Shown: positions 42,136 through 52,466, counted from the first letter of the stretch. The stretch is DNA of 64,000 nucleotides from Marinobacter daqiaonensis (GCF_900115285.1 NZ_FOYW01000001.1:2391272-2455271), one strand, 5' to 3'. Numbers and translations: made by a program. Notes: generated from the sequence alone by a model not told the origin.

Positions 42136-43953
42136 TTGCGCCCATACGCCGACAACGACTACCCCGCCCACCACAAACCCGACTGGAAAGTCATTGCCGG
42201 CCTCTGGCCCTACCTGGCGGAATACCGGGGGCGGGTGGCCATGGCGGTGCTGCTACTGGTGACCGCCAAGCTGGCCACCGTGGCCACCCCGGTGGCCCTG
42301 AAATACATTGTGGACTATCTCGATGCCACCCGCCCCGAACAGATGATCATGTGGATTCCGGTGGCACTGGTGGTGGTCTACGGTCTGCTCCGGTTCGGCA
42401 GCACCCTGTTCAGTGAAATGCGGGACGCGGTCTTCGCGAGGGTGGCGGAACGGGCCATGAGGCGTGTCTCCCTGCGGGTGTTCCGGCATCTTCACCAGCT
42501 GGAGCTGAGCTTTCATCTGGACCGCAAGACCGGTGGTCTTGCCCGGGACATCGAGCGCGGCACCAACGGCATCAGCTTCCTGCTGCGCTTTACCCTGTTC
42601 AACATCGTGCCCACCATCCTGGAGATCGTACTGGTGTCCGCCATTCTGCTGTGGGCCTTCAGCCCGGGCTATGTGCTGGCGATTCTGGTGGCGGTGGTGG
42701 TGTATGTGGTGTTTTCGATCCAGGTGACGGAGTGGCGCACCCGGTATGTACGGGAGGCCAATGCCCGCGACAACCAGTCCAATTCCCGGGCGGTGGACAG
42801 CCTGCTGAATTACGAGACGGTGAAGTACTTCAACAACGAGGACTTCGAGGCCCGGCAATACGACGAGGACCTGGCGGAATGGGAACAGGCCCGGCTCAGG
42901 AACCGGCTGTCCCTGGCGGCCCTCAACACCGGCCAGGCACTGATCATCGGTGTCGCACTGATCGTCATCATGGCGATGGCGGTTCGGGAGGTGGCCAGTG
43001 GCGCCATTACCCTCGGTGATTTCACCATGATCAATGCCTACCTGATCCAGCTGTTCATTCCCCTGAACGCCCTGGGTTTTGTCTACCGGGAGATCCGCCA
43101 GGCTCTGGTGAACGTCGAAAGGCTGTTCGGCCTGCTCAACGAGCCACCCCTGGTCACCGATGCAGAGGACGCCGAGCCGCTGGAGGTTCGCAAGGGTGAG
43201 GTGCGGTTCGAAAACGTGCACTTTGCCTACCAGGCCGCACGCCCCATTCTCCATGGGGTCAGTTTCGAAATACCTGCGGGCCACAAGGTGGCGGTTGTGG
43301 GCGCCAGTGGTGCCGGCAAGTCCACCCTGGCGCGGCTGCTGTTCCGGTTCTTCGATGTGGATGATGGCCGCATCGTCATCGATGGCCAGGATATCCGCTC
43401 CGTCACCCAGGACAGTCTGCGTGAGGCCATAGGCGTGGTCCCCCAGGACACAGTGCTGTTCAACGATACCCTGTACCGCAACCTCGCCTACGGTCGCCCG
43501 GGTGCAACCGAGGAAGAGGTCCACCGGGCGGCGAAGCTGGCGCACCTGGAGCAGTTCATCGAGTCCCTGCCCGACGGCTACCAGACCCCCGTGGGCGAAC
43601 GCGGCCTGAAACTCTCCGGCGGTGAAAAACAGCGGGTGGCCATTGCCCGGGTGTTTCTGAAGAACCCGCCGATACTGATCCTCGATGAGGCCACCTCCTC
43701 CCTGGATACCGTATCCGAGCAGGTGATCCTGGAGGCGTTGCGGGAGGTCAGTGAGCAGCGCACGACCCTGGTCATCGCCCACCGCCTGTCCACCGTCCAG
43801 GATGCCGATACAATCCTTGTGATGGCAGACGGCCGGATCGTGGAACGCGGTGACCATCAGCAGTTGCTGGCGGTGGACGGTCGCTATGCCGAACTCTGGA
43901 ATCGCCAGCAGAAGAGCGGAGAAGCCGAAAGCTCTCCGGATCAGGAGGACTAG
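42136..43953 (+). CDS. Atm1/HMT1-type ABC exporter
   Basis: The start is placed at TTG (42136), eight bases after GGAAG, giving MRPYADNDYPAHHKPDW and 605 residues, typical of bacterial Atm1-like exporters; the upstream in-frame 68 codons overlap the divergent gene and look non-coding. Six transmembrane segments precede an ATPase with GASGAGKST, LSGGEKQR and ILILDEATSSLD. The helix with NYETVKYFNNEDFEA is the Atm1-family signature for thiol or glutathione-conjugate binding. It probably exports glutathione-linked metal or sulfur species across the inner membrane. Confidence 0.88.
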   Translation: MRPYADNDYPAHHKPDWKVIAGLWPYLAEYRGRVAMAVLLLVTAKLATVATPVALKYIVDYLDATRPEQMIMWIPVALVVVYGLLRFGSTLFSEMRDAVFARVAERAMRRVSLRVFRHLHQLELSFHLDRKTGGLARDIERGTNGISFLLRFTLFNIVPTILEIVLVSAILLWAFSPGYVLAILVAVVVYVVFSIQVTEWRTRYVREANARDNQSNSRAVDSLLNYETVKYFNNEDFEARQYDEDLAEWEQARLRNRLSLAALNTGQALIIGVALIVIMAMAVREVASGAITLGDFTMINAYLIQLFIPLNALGFVYREIRQALVNVERLFGLLNEPPLVTDAEDAEPLEVRKGEVRFENVHFAYQAARPILHGVSFEIPAGHKVAVVGASGAGKSTLARLLFRFFDVDDGRIVIDGQDIRSVTQDSLREAIGVVPQDTVLFNDTLYRNLAYGRPGATEEEVHRAAKLAHLEQFIESLPDGYQTPVGERGLKLSGGEKQRVAIARVFLKNPPILILDEATSSLDTVSEQVILEALREVSEQRTTLVIAHRLSTVQDADTILVMADGRIVERGDHQQLLAVDGRYAELWNRQQKSGEAESSPDQED

Positions 43954-43981
43954 CCCGTCATCCGGGCACTCAGGCGAATCA

Positions 43982-45412
43982 TCAGGAGTCCGCTACGGCG
44001 ATGCCGCCGAGCTTGGTTTCCAGATACTCCTCTATGCCTTCCCGGGCGCCTTCCCGGCCCAGGCCGCTCTCCTTCATGCCGCCAAAGGGTGCCGCCGCGC
44101 TGGTGGGATTGATGTCGTTGATGCCGATAATGCCGAAGTCCAGCCCTTCGAACACCCGCATGGCCTGTGACAGGTTCTCGGTGTAGATGTAGGCCGCGAG
44201 ACCGTAGGCGGTGTCATTCGCCATGGCCAGTGCTTCCGCCTCGGTGTCGAAGGGGATCACCGCCGCCACCGGACCAAAGGTCTCCTCCCGGTAGATCAGC
44301 ATTTCCGGCGTCACATCGGACAGCAACGTGGGGGCATAAAAGTGCCCGCCGGCCAGCTCGGGCGTCAGCAGTCGCTCGCCCCCTGCCAGCAGCCGGGCGC
44401 CCTTGTCCACGGCGTCCCTTACCTGCCGGTCCACCTTGACGATGGCCGCCTCGTTGATCAGTGGCCCGATACGCACGCCTTCATCCATGCCATTGCCCGC
44501 GCGCATTCCACCGATGCGCTTGCCCAGTTCCCCGAGGAATGGCTCCATCACCTCCCGCTGAACCAGAATCCGGTTGGGGCTGATGCAGGCCTGGCCGGTG
44601 TTGAGGAATTTCACCAGTGACAGTCCCTTGGCGGCATGAACCGGGTCCGCGTCCGCAAATACCAGGGCCGGGGCATGGCCGCCGAGCTCCATGGATACCC
44701 GTTTCATATGGCGGGCCGCCCGCTCGTTAAGCATCTTGCCCACGGGGGTGGAGCCGGTGAAGGTGATCTTGCGCACCCGGGGGTCATCACAGAGGGCATT
44801 GCCCACCGGCGCGGGGTCCAGCTTGGTGACCAGGTTGACGACGCCTTTTGGAAAGCCCGCCTGTTCGAAGATGCGGAACATCGCCATGGCGCAGAGAGGC
44901 GTGGTTTCGGCGGGTTTCAGTACCACCGTACAGCCCGCCGCCAGGGCCGGGCCCACCTTTCGGGTGATCATGGAGATGGGATAGTTCCAGGGGGTTATCG
45001 CGCCCACCACCCCAACGGGCTGCTTCTGAACCCAGAAACGCTGGTCCTTCCGTGCTGATGGAATGGTCTGCCCGTAGACCCGCTTGGCCTCCTCGGCGAA
45101 CCACAACAGGAAATCGGCTCCGTACTGAACCTCGTTCAGGGAGGCTTTCAGCGGTTTGCCCTGCTCCCGGGTCATCAGTTCCGCAAGTTCCCGCTTCTGC
45201 TCCAGCATCAGCTGCCAGGCCCGGTACAGCAGACCGGACCGTTCGTAAGCGGTGGTGTGGCGCCAGCTGAATCCAGCGTCATGAGCGGCGCCGATGGCAT
45301 CATCAATGTGGGCTGCAGAGGCATCCGGCACCTGGCCGATGACTTCGCCGGTGGCGGGGTTGGTGACATCAAAGGTATTCCCGGTCTCGACCCAGGTGCC
45401 GTTTATATACAT
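43982..45412 (-). CDS. NAD(P)-dependent aldehyde dehydrogenase, succinate-semialdehyde dehydrogenase-like
   Basis: The 476-residue enzyme is a complete aldehyde dehydrogenase with PWNYP (Asn143), FTGSTPVGK cofactor loop, general base Glu242 in MELGGHAP and nucleophile Cys276 in NTGQACISPNR. The pattern NTGQACISPNR and the C-terminal SAAAPFGGMKESGLGREGAREGIEEYLE place it in the succinate-semialdehyde dehydrogenase group, which feeds GABA or related C4 aldehydes into the TCA cycle. The exact substrate is inferred. It converges with the Atm1-like gene and diverges from the MaoC gene. Confidence 0.88.
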   Translation of the reverse strand: MYINGTWVETGNTFDVTNPATGEVIGQVPDASAAHIDDAIGAAHDAGFSWRHTTAYERSGLLYRAWQLMLEQKRELAELMTREQGKPLKASLNEVQYGADFLLWFAEEAKRVYGQTIPSARKDQRFWVQKQPVGVVGAITPWNYPISMITRKVGPALAAGCTVVLKPAETTPLCAMAMFRIFEQAGFPKGVVNLVTKLDPAPVGNALCDDPRVRKITFTGSTPVGKMLNERAARHMKRVSMELGGHAPALVFADADPVHAAKGLSLVKFLNTGQACISPNRILVQREVMEPFLGELGKRIGGMRAGNGMDEGVRIGPLINEAAIVKVDRQVRDAVDKGARLLAGGERLLTPELAGGHFYAPTLLSDVTPEMLIYREETFGPVAAVIPFDTEAEALAMANDTAYGLAAYIYTENLSQAMRVFEGLDFGIIGINDINPTSAAAPFGGMKESGLGREGAREGIEEYLETKLGGIAVADS

Positions 45413-45520
45413 ACTTCTGTACCGTGTTGTTTGGGGGAGGCGCGCCAGACGGGTTGCGGCGCTTTATATAAACATCCTATTTATCCGGTTAAAGATCAAC
45501 TCTACCAATGGAGCAGATGC

Positions 45521-45955
45521 ATGAGTGACCTCCACGGCCATTACCTGGAAGACCTGACGGTGGGAATGAGCGCGAGTTACGCCAAGACCATCACCGAAGC
45601 CGATGTGATCCTGTTCGCCGGTATCACCGGTGACGACAACCCGGTGCACCTGAATGCCGAATTTGCCGCCGAGACCCCCTTCAAGGAGCGGATCGTCCAC
45701 GGCATGTTCAGTGCCGGGCTGATCTCCACGGTACTGGGTACCCGCCTGCCGGGCCCGGGAGCGATCTACGTGGACCAGGAACTCCGTTTCAAGGCGCCTG
45801 TGCTGATCGGTGACACCGTGACGGCCACGGCAACGGTGGAAGAGATCGACGAGCGCCGCCGCCGGGTGAAGCTGAAAACCGTCTGCACGGTCAGGGGCAA
45901 GGTGGTCGCCGAGGGTTACGCCACCAACATGGTGGATCGCCGGCCTCAGTCCTGA
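45521..45955 (+). CDS. MaoC-like (R)-specific enoyl-CoA hydratase
   Basis: The ATG at 45521 follows GGAGCAG and gives 144 residues; the longer frame to 45257 runs through the divergent aldehyde dehydrogenase gene. The hot-dog fold hydratase motif is FAGITGDDNPVHLN, with the catalytic Asp/His pair (Asp38 or 39, His43), followed by HGMFSAGLIS. PhaJ-like enzymes hydrate trans-2-enoyl-CoA to (R)-3-hydroxyacyl-CoA, linking beta-oxidation to polyhydroxyalkanoate synthesis; other MaoC proteins act elsewhere in acyl-CoA metabolism. Confidence 0.88.
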   Translation: MSDLHGHYLEDLTVGMSASYAKTITEADVILFAGITGDDNPVHLNAEFAAETPFKERIVHGMFSAGLISTVLGTRLPGPGAIYVDQELRFKAPVLIGDTVTATATVEEIDERRRRVKLKTVCTVRGKVVAEGYATNMVDRRPQS

Positions 45956-46218
45956 GTGGCGATGACGACCTGGTTGCGGCCCTGCTTCTTGGCGTCGTAA
46001 AGGGATTGGTCCGATAGAGCCAGCAGTTCCCGTATGGAGCCCAGCCTCTTTTGCCAGGCCACGACGCCACAGCTCATGGTGTAGCCCAGCATTTCCGCCC
46101 AGCGATTATTGATAATCACCTCGCCGGTGCCCAGGTTCCATTCCCAGGTGCCGGCCAGGGTGCCATCGTTGATGGCCGTCAAGCGGGTCTTGGGGGAAAG
46201 TGGAGTTGAGTCTGACAT
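45946..46218 (-). pseudogene. Remnant of a PAS-GGDEF diguanylate cyclase with a large in-frame internal deletion
   Basis: The frame from MSDSTPLSPK encodes only 90 residues. Residues from NDGTLAGTWEWNLGTGEVIINNRWAEMLGY are the start of a PAS domain. They run directly into TMSCGVVAWQ...SIRELLALSDQSLYDAKKQGRNQVV, which is the C-terminal end of a GGDEF domain. The rest of the PAS and the GGDEF catalytic core are missing, so it cannot make cyclic di-GMP. The joint is in frame, consistent with a single deletion. It overlaps the convergent MaoC gene by ten bases. An upstream in-frame ATG at 46284 is possible. Confidence 0.75.
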
Positions 46219-46385
46219 GCCGTTATCCAGGGTGCGCTGTCTGCCCGATGATAATGCACCCGTATACATTGTCCGACGCAACACAAACAGAGGTGAAACC
46301 GGTTCGGCCGGAGAGGCACAACAGGGACTCTAGCCGCTTTCGAAGGGGAAAGCTCTGGTAGGGGCAAGGTGAGACGGGGATATGA

Positions 46386-46462
<77 letters not shown>

Positions 46463-46475
46463 AATTACGGCCGGT

Positions 46476-46504
46476 ATTATACGGAATCCCTCTTCAATTG
46501 CCAG
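46476..46504 (-). promoter_or_regulatory. Candidate promoter of tRNA-Pro
   Basis: On the minus strand a perfect -10 TATAAT (46481-46476) lies 17 bases after CTGGCA (46504-46499), about 13 bases before the tRNA. Confidence 0.6.
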
Positions 46505-46606
46505 CCCTCCGGCGATGCTCGCAGCGAATCTTTTGGTCTGTTTCAGGGTTGATCCATTTGCCGGGTAGAATACCCTTTATACCCAGACCAATAACGGGAG
46601 AAGGCT

Positions 46607-47560
46607 GTGCTTCGACTGTACAGATTTGCCAACGGGCTTATTCGTGAAATCCCGGTGACGGACCAGCCACTCGAGCCCCAGGTGCGCGCAGCGGACTGGA
46701 TCGATTGCTACGAGGCAGAGGAGGAAGAGAAGGCCATCCTCGAAAAGCTCCTGATGACGGATGTGCCCGAGCAGGATGAAGTGGACGAGATCGAAGCCTC
46801 CGCCCGCTGCTTCGTGGACCAGGCGGGCATTCATGTTCACTCCCTGTTTCTCACCCAGACCGAGGGACGGCATACCACGGTATCCGTTGCCTGCATTCTT
46901 CAGCCGGAACGCCTGATCACCATCCGCGATGACGAGATCGCGGACTTCCGCCTGATGCGCATGCGGGCCCGCCGTGGCCAGCTCGAAAGCCATCATCCTT
47001 CCGAGCTGCTGGTGACCCTGTTCGAGCAGAAGATCGAGAACCACGCCGACAACCTGGAATACATTCACCGGCAGCTGGATAAAGTGTCCTATCTGGTGCT
47101 GGAAGATGAAGACGCCGAGCTGGAGGACGCCATCAGTCAGCTGGCCAGGCTGGAGGACAGCAACGGCCGCATCCGCCTCTGCCTGATGGACAGTCAGCGG
47201 GATATCTCTTTCCTGGTGAGGCACCTGAGATCCCACCCCGAACTGAGGGAAACCTGCCGGGAGATTGCCCGGGACATCGAAACCCTGATGTCCCACAGTG
47301 CGTTCCTGTTCGAGAAGATCAACTTCCTGATGGGGTCTACCCAGGGGTTCATCAACATCGAGCAGAACCAGATCATCAAGACCTTCTCAATCGCGGCGGT
47401 GGTGTTCCTGCCCCCCACGCTGATCGCCAGCATTTACGGTATGAACTTCGAGCACATGCCCGAGCTGGAGTGGTTGCTGGGCTACCCCGCGGCTTTAGTG
47501 CTGATGGTGGGGTCCGGGTTTGCCCCCTACTGGTACTTCAAGCGCAAGGGCTGGCTGTAA
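46607..47560 (+). CDS. corA: CorA-family magnesium/divalent cation transporter
   Basis: The 317-residue protein starts at GTG after GGGAGAAGG. It has a long cytoplasmic N-terminal funnel domain rich in acidic residues and coiled helices, then two C-terminal transmembrane helices with the selectivity motif GMN (278-280) in IASIYGMNFEHMPELEW, and ends in a basic KRKGWL tail. The length and E-x-x-x-x-L-EW loop match CorA. It mediates passive uptake of Mg2+ (and Co2+ or Ni2+). It stands alone between the tRNA and a terminator shared with glyS. Confidence 0.95.
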   Translation: MLRLYRFANGLIREIPVTDQPLEPQVRAADWIDCYEAEEEEKAILEKLLMTDVPEQDEVDEIEASARCFVDQAGIHVHSLFLTQTEGRHTTVSVACILQPERLITIRDDEIADFRLMRMRARRGQLESHHPSELLVTLFEQKIENHADNLEYIHRQLDKVSYLVLEDEDAELEDAISQLARLEDSNGRIRLCLMDSQRDISFLVRHLRSHPELRETCREIARDIETLMSHSAFLFEKINFLMGSTQGFINIEQNQIIKTFSIAAVVFLPPTLIASIYGMNFEHMPELEWLLGYPAALVLMVGSGFAPYWYFKRKGWL

Positions 47561-47580
47561 CAGCCAGGCCCTGGAACGAA

Positions 47581-47612
47581 AAAAAGGCTTCCCGGTCAGG
47601 GGAAGCCTTTTT
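47581..47612. terminator. Bidirectional terminator between corA and glyS
   Basis: AAAAAGGCTTCCC pairs with GGGAAGCCTTTTT around a 6-base loop, giving a perfect stem with A- and T-runs. It can end transcripts of both convergent genes. Confidence 0.92.
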
Positions 47613-47628
47613 ATTCCGGACCGCTGAC

Positions 47629-49707
47629 TCAGCTGCCTGGCAGCAGTGAAATATCCGCCACCCGCAGGAACAGGTTCCGCAGGCGGTTGAGCAGGGCCAG
47701 ACGGTTGTTGCGCACCGCTTCGTCATCGGCCATGACCATGACCTCGTCGAAGAAGGCGTCCACCGGCTCCCGCAGGCTGGCCAGGGAACTCAGGGCGGAG
47801 GCGTAGTTGCCCCGGTCGAACATCGGTACCACTTTCTCCGCCTGCTCACTCACCCGCTCGGCCAGGGCGATTTCCGCCTTGTCCTGCAGCAGGCTGTTAT
47901 CCACGTGCTCACCAACGGACGCATCACCCTGCTTGGTAAGAATGTTGGATACGCGCTTGTTGGCGGCGGCCAGGGCGTCGGCTTCCGGCAGCTTGCGGAA
48001 GGCATCCACGGCTTTCACGCGGCGGTCGAAGTCCAGTGGCCGGGTGGGCCGGCGGGCATGAACCGCTAGGTACACCTCCGCTGCGATGCCCTGCTCCTCG
48101 TAATGGGCGCGGAACCGTTCGAGTATGTAGTCCACCACGGTGGTGGCGGTATCATCCTCGGTGAGCTGAGTGAAATTCCTCTCCGCCCACTCGCAACAGG
48201 TCTGCAGGTCGAGGTTCAGCTCGCGCTCAATAATGATGCGCAGCACGCCCAGGGACGCCCGGCGAAGACCGAAAGGGTCGCGGGTGCCGGACGGGGGCTG
48301 GTTGATCCCGAACAGACCCACGAGGGAGTCCAGGCGGTCGGCGATGGCCACCGCGCAGCCTGTCATCGTGGCCGGCAGATCATCGCCCGCGAAGCGGGGC
48401 ATGTACTGCTCATTCAGGGCGCGGGCCACGTCGGCATGTTCACCATCGTTGGCGGCGTAGTACTGGCCCATGATGCCCTGCAGGTCGGTGAACTCCAGCA
48501 CCATCTCGGTGACCAGGTCGGTCTTGCCCAGCATCGCGGCCCGTTGCGCCAGTGCCGGATCGCTACCGATTGCTTCGGCAATTTTCCCCGCCAGAGCGGA
48601 CACCCGCACCGACTTGTCGTAGATACTGCCCAGCTTTTCCTGGAACACGATCGGCTTGAGCTGATCGATGCGATCTTCCAGGCGGGTCTTGCGGTCGGTG
48701 TCGTAGAAAAAGGCGGCGTCAGCCAGGCGCGGACGAATCACTTTTTCGTTGCCGGCGATCACCTGGGCCGGGTCCTTGCTCCTGAGGTTCGCCAGAGTGA
48801 TGAACACAGGCAGCATTTTCCCTTCCCTGTCCATGACGTGGAAGTACTTCTGGTGCTCCTTCATGGAGGAAATCAGAGCCTCCGGGGGAACCTCCAGAAA
48901 GCGCTCCTCGAACCGACCCAGCAGCGGCACCGGCCATTCGTTCAGGGCCGTGACTTCGTCCAGCAGCTCTTCGTCGATCACTGCCTTGCCACCCGCCTCC
49001 TTCTCGGCGGTTTCGGTAACGCCGCGACGGATGAGCTCACGGCGTTCGTCGAAGTCGGCGATGACGTAGCCTTCCTGCATCAGCACGATCTCATAGTCGT
49101 TGGGTGTCGGTACGATGAGTGAGCGGGGGCAATGGAACCGGTGACCACGGGTGGTGTTTCCAGGCTTGAGTCCCATGATCGGGCTGTCGATCACGGCGTT
49201 GCCGTACATGAACACCAGCCAGTGGACCGGCCGCACGAACTCGGTACGGTGTGCTCCCCAACGCATCCGTTTGGGAATCGGCAGACCTGCCAGTGCCTGC
49301 TCCACCAGTTCGGGCAGTAGCTCCTCGGTGGGCTTGCCCTGCTCCACGGTGCGGTAGACCACCCAGGCCCCCTTGTCGGTCTCCAGGGTGTCCAGTTGCT
49401 CGGGAGTGACGCCCAGAGAGCTGGCAAAGCCGGTCAGGGCGCGGGTGGGGTTGCCGGCGTCGTCAAAGGCGGCCTTGATCGCGGGGCCGCGTTTTTCCAC
49501 CGGCTTGTCGGGCTGTGCGTCCTCCAGCTTGCGAACCCGGACCGCCAGGCGCCGGGGAGCCGCGAAGGCCTCTACCCGCTCAAAGGCGATACCGGCATCC
49601 TCGAGTCCGCGCCGGATACCGCTGGCAAAAGCATCGGACAGGGGCCTGAGAGCTTTCGGTGGCAGCTCCTCGGTGCCCAGTTCAACCAGAAAATCCTGAG
49701 TAGCCAT
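47629..49707 (-). CDS. glyS: Glycyl-tRNA synthetase beta subunit
   Basis: The 692-residue protein begins MATQDFLVELGTEELPPKALRPLS and is full length for the bacterial alpha2-beta2 type enzyme. It has the HD-like region (MEYQKYFHVM type segment seen as MKEHQKYFHVMD), AAMLGKTDLVTEMVLEFTDLQGIMGQYYA, and the C-terminal anticodon-binding part. With GlyQ it charges tRNA-Gly. It starts two bases after the glyQ stop. Confidence 0.99.
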   Translation of the reverse strand: MATQDFLVELGTEELPPKALRPLSDAFASGIRRGLEDAGIAFERVEAFAAPRRLAVRVRKLEDAQPDKPVEKRGPAIKAAFDDAGNPTRALTGFASSLGVTPEQLDTLETDKGAWVVYRTVEQGKPTEELLPELVEQALAGLPIPKRMRWGAHRTEFVRPVHWLVFMYGNAVIDSPIMGLKPGNTTRGHRFHCPRSLIVPTPNDYEIVLMQEGYVIADFDERRELIRRGVTETAEKEAGGKAVIDEELLDEVTALNEWPVPLLGRFEERFLEVPPEALISSMKEHQKYFHVMDREGKMLPVFITLANLRSKDPAQVIAGNEKVIRPRLADAAFFYDTDRKTRLEDRIDQLKPIVFQEKLGSIYDKSVRVSALAGKIAEAIGSDPALAQRAAMLGKTDLVTEMVLEFTDLQGIMGQYYAANDGEHADVARALNEQYMPRFAGDDLPATMTGCAVAIADRLDSLVGLFGINQPPSGTRDPFGLRRASLGVLRIIIERELNLDLQTCCEWAERNFTQLTEDDTATTVVDYILERFRAHYEEQGIAAEVYLAVHARRPTRPLDFDRRVKAVDAFRKLPEADALAAANKRVSNILTKQGDASVGEHVDNSLLQDKAEIALAERVSEQAEKVVPMFDRGNYASALSSLASLREPVDAFFDEVMVMADDEAVRNNRLALLNRLRNLFLRVADISLLPGS

Positions 49708-49709
49708 GG

Positions 49710-50708
<999 letters not shown>

Positions 50709-50799
50709 GGTAGTCACGACGATTGCCTGCTGGTCAGTCTGAATGTTGCGGGGAGGCAGATGCACATCTGACGGCGCCGGCCCGCACTGAAAGGCGGGT

Positions 50800-50829
50800 A
50801 TTATACGCGCGAAAGCCGGGTAATTCTAA
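50800..50829 (-). promoter_or_regulatory. Candidate sigma70 promoter for glyQS
   Basis: On the minus strand a perfect -10 TATAAT (50805-50800) follows TTAGAA (50829-50824) by 18 bases, about 90 bases before glyQ. No T-box-like leader is visible, as expected outside Firmicutes. Confidence 0.6.
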
Positions 50830-50932
50830 GCCGTGTCATGACTTCCGTCGGGGTTGACGATTGAATTTGTCGGTCTGCAACGGAAGCAACAGGACACGGT
50901 GTCCGCGAATTCACCGCCAGGAGCCCACAGGG

Positions 50933-51277
50933 ATGTTCGAGAAAGATCCGGTTTCCATTGATGGCCCACTGGGTAATACCTTTCTTTTTACCCGCCATTT
51001 CAAGCACAACAACCCGTTTGCCTCACAACCGATCGCCTTTGTGCATCATCGGGTCTACCCAAAACAGAGCCTAGAAGCACTGGTGCGATATGCCGGCGCC
51101 GACCCCTTCAATTACCGCCTTTATGACATCTGGCAGATGGTCTTCCAGAAACCCTGGGCCTGCCCCCGAAACACCAACCAGCAGTTCAACGACTTGGTGG
51201 GCAAGATCCATGGGGATGAACTGTTTGTGTACCTGACCGAAAGTGACTCCGACGGAAATCCTTACGCTGGAGAGTGA
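50933..51277 (+). CDS. Uncharacterised 114-residue protein
   Basis: I do not recognise this protein. The ATG at 50933 follows AGGAG by nine bases and gives a soluble, mixed charged and aromatic product with FLFTRHFKHNNPF, YGIWQ-like YDIWQMVFQKPWACPR and an acidic C-terminus ending ESDSDGNPYAGE. There is no signal peptide or membrane segment. Beyond the TGA the same frame continues for 31 codons to a TAG, so a nonsense-truncated longer gene is possible. It is divergent from glyQ, at the left edge of an AT-richer patch of unknown genes. Confidence 0.55.
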   Translation: MFEKDPVSIDGPLGNTFLFTRHFKHNNPFASQPIAFVHHRVYPKQSLEALVRYAGADPFNYRLYDIWQMVFQKPWACPRNTNQQFNDLVGKIHGDELFVYLTESDSDGNPYAGE

Positions 51278-51566
51278 CAAACGGCTGCGGGCGTGGTCAA
51301 AGGTTTGGTCAATGAGCCGATCCGCCGCAGTGACGGAATCAACCGGGAGTAGTTGCCGGGGAGCAACATAGTCCCGTACCGGAGTCAGACCTCTGCAAAG
51401 ATCTTGCTCTGGTCTGCACTCTTGCCCGATGTTCGTTTATTCAGAGGATCCTTAACTTTAATTAACCAATATTGCTTAACTAAATAATAATCGTTAGCCT
51501 TACCAAAGGCGTTGCCAAGGTCGTCAACGCTACCGCAATTAGTCATAATTAATAAGGACGTTTTTT
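51278..51566. other. 289-bp AT-rich gap in the accessory patch
   Basis: The first part continues the preceding frame to 51370 after its stop. From about 51445 the sequence is strongly AT-rich, unlike its surroundings, and probably holds the promoter of the next gene. No RNA or repeat is recognised. Confidence 0.4.
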
Positions 51567-52466
51567 ATGAAGAGACTACTCATCACACTATTTATTGGAC
51601 TCTCAGCGAATTCTGTTCTGGCTTCGCCCCTGGAGACCTTTACTCAGTGTGACATGTGCGACTATCAGGAGATGCTACAAGCCGCCCATCAGGTCTCAGG
51701 CGAAGTTCGCCCCAAGCGAGAGTCGCCTTTTGCTCCGCAGGGACCGGGCACGGGGTACGTAACGGTTTTAGATCTTCATAGCGGCAGTGCTGCCACTTTC
51801 GAAATCTATTTTCGTGAGGCCATGGCCACCTCTCCACCGCCACAATACCAACGTTTTTTTTACTACACGGTCGACTCCATCCATCCATGGAACACCGATG
51901 AGAAGGTTACCCAAGCCGCAGGCAGGGTAGCGAGCGCTGTTAGGGTCCTCCAGTCCGCGACCGCAGTACCAGAGGCCATAGCCGATAGCGCTTGGGATTT
52001 GGTGGGAGCTGGATATAAGCAAAATCAAGTTATTGATCACTATGTAAACAACATGAGCGTATTTCAGCATTTAAACAACGCCCTAGGATCGCTTGCCATT
52101 CTCCTGGGCGGTGTAGTTAACGTTGAAAATGTCCTTATAAAAATGAAATTTAGCGATGGCTCGGAGGCAGATTTTTCGCTCGATGGGTGGGACTCAGCAA
52201 GCAGACCCCGGCTCACGTTTCTTGGCGGTAGGGATGCTGATGGAAATATTATTCGAGATAGCAACCAGATATTCAGTTCGGGTTCTTACAGTTTCCGAAT
52301 TGGCGGTCATGTTGCGTTCAATGCGTTTATTGACGCCGCGTCCCGCTTTGGTGTTTCCGTTCAGTCTGTTCCGGCTGGAACGGTAACTCTGGGTGAGATC
52401 CAAATATGTAGCCCTGCCGAGCAGGCAGAAGATGCAAATGAAGATGGCTATGACTACTGCTTTTAA
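51567..52466 (+). CDS. Uncharacterised secreted 299-residue protein
   Basis: I do not recognise the family. A clear signal peptide (MKRLLITLFIGLSANSVLAS) follows AAGGA. The mature protein has a Cys pair Q-C28-D-M-C31 near the N-terminus and Cys281 and Cys298 near the C-terminus, which could form disulfides. The end contains DANEDGYDY, resembling a calcium-binding loop. A hydrophobic helix-like stretch (HLNNALGSLAILLGGVVNVENVL) lies in the middle, and a beta-rich part (IFSSGSYSFRIGGHVAFNAF) follows. Codon use is AT-richer than in flanking genes, suggesting recent acquisition. The small membrane protein gene follows by 67 bp. Confidence 0.65.
   Translation: MKRLLITLFIGLSANSVLASPLETFTQCDMCDYQEMLQAAHQVSGEVRPKRESPFAPQGPGTGYVTVLDLHSGSAATFEIYFREAMATSPPPQYQRFFYYTVDSIHPWNTDEKVTQAAGRVASAVRVLQSATAVPEAIADSAWDLVGAGYKQNQVIDHYVNNMSVFQHLNNALGSLAILLGGVVNVENVLIKMKFSDGSEADFSLDGWDSASRPRLTFLGGRDADGNIIRDSNQIFSSGSYSFRIGGHVAFNAFIDAASRFGVSVQSVPAGTVTLGEIQICSPAEQAEDANEDGYDYCF

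Noticed and set aside
43952..43966. Short GCCCG/CGGGC hairpin between the Atm1-like and dehydrogenase genes as a terminator
   Set aside because: Only a 5-bp stem with no T-tract.
45400..45475. GTTTATATA and TATATAAAC as an inverted repeat between the aldehyde dehydrogenase and MaoC genes
   Set aside because: The left copy is the start of the dehydrogenase coding sequence (MYIN), so the pair is probably chance.
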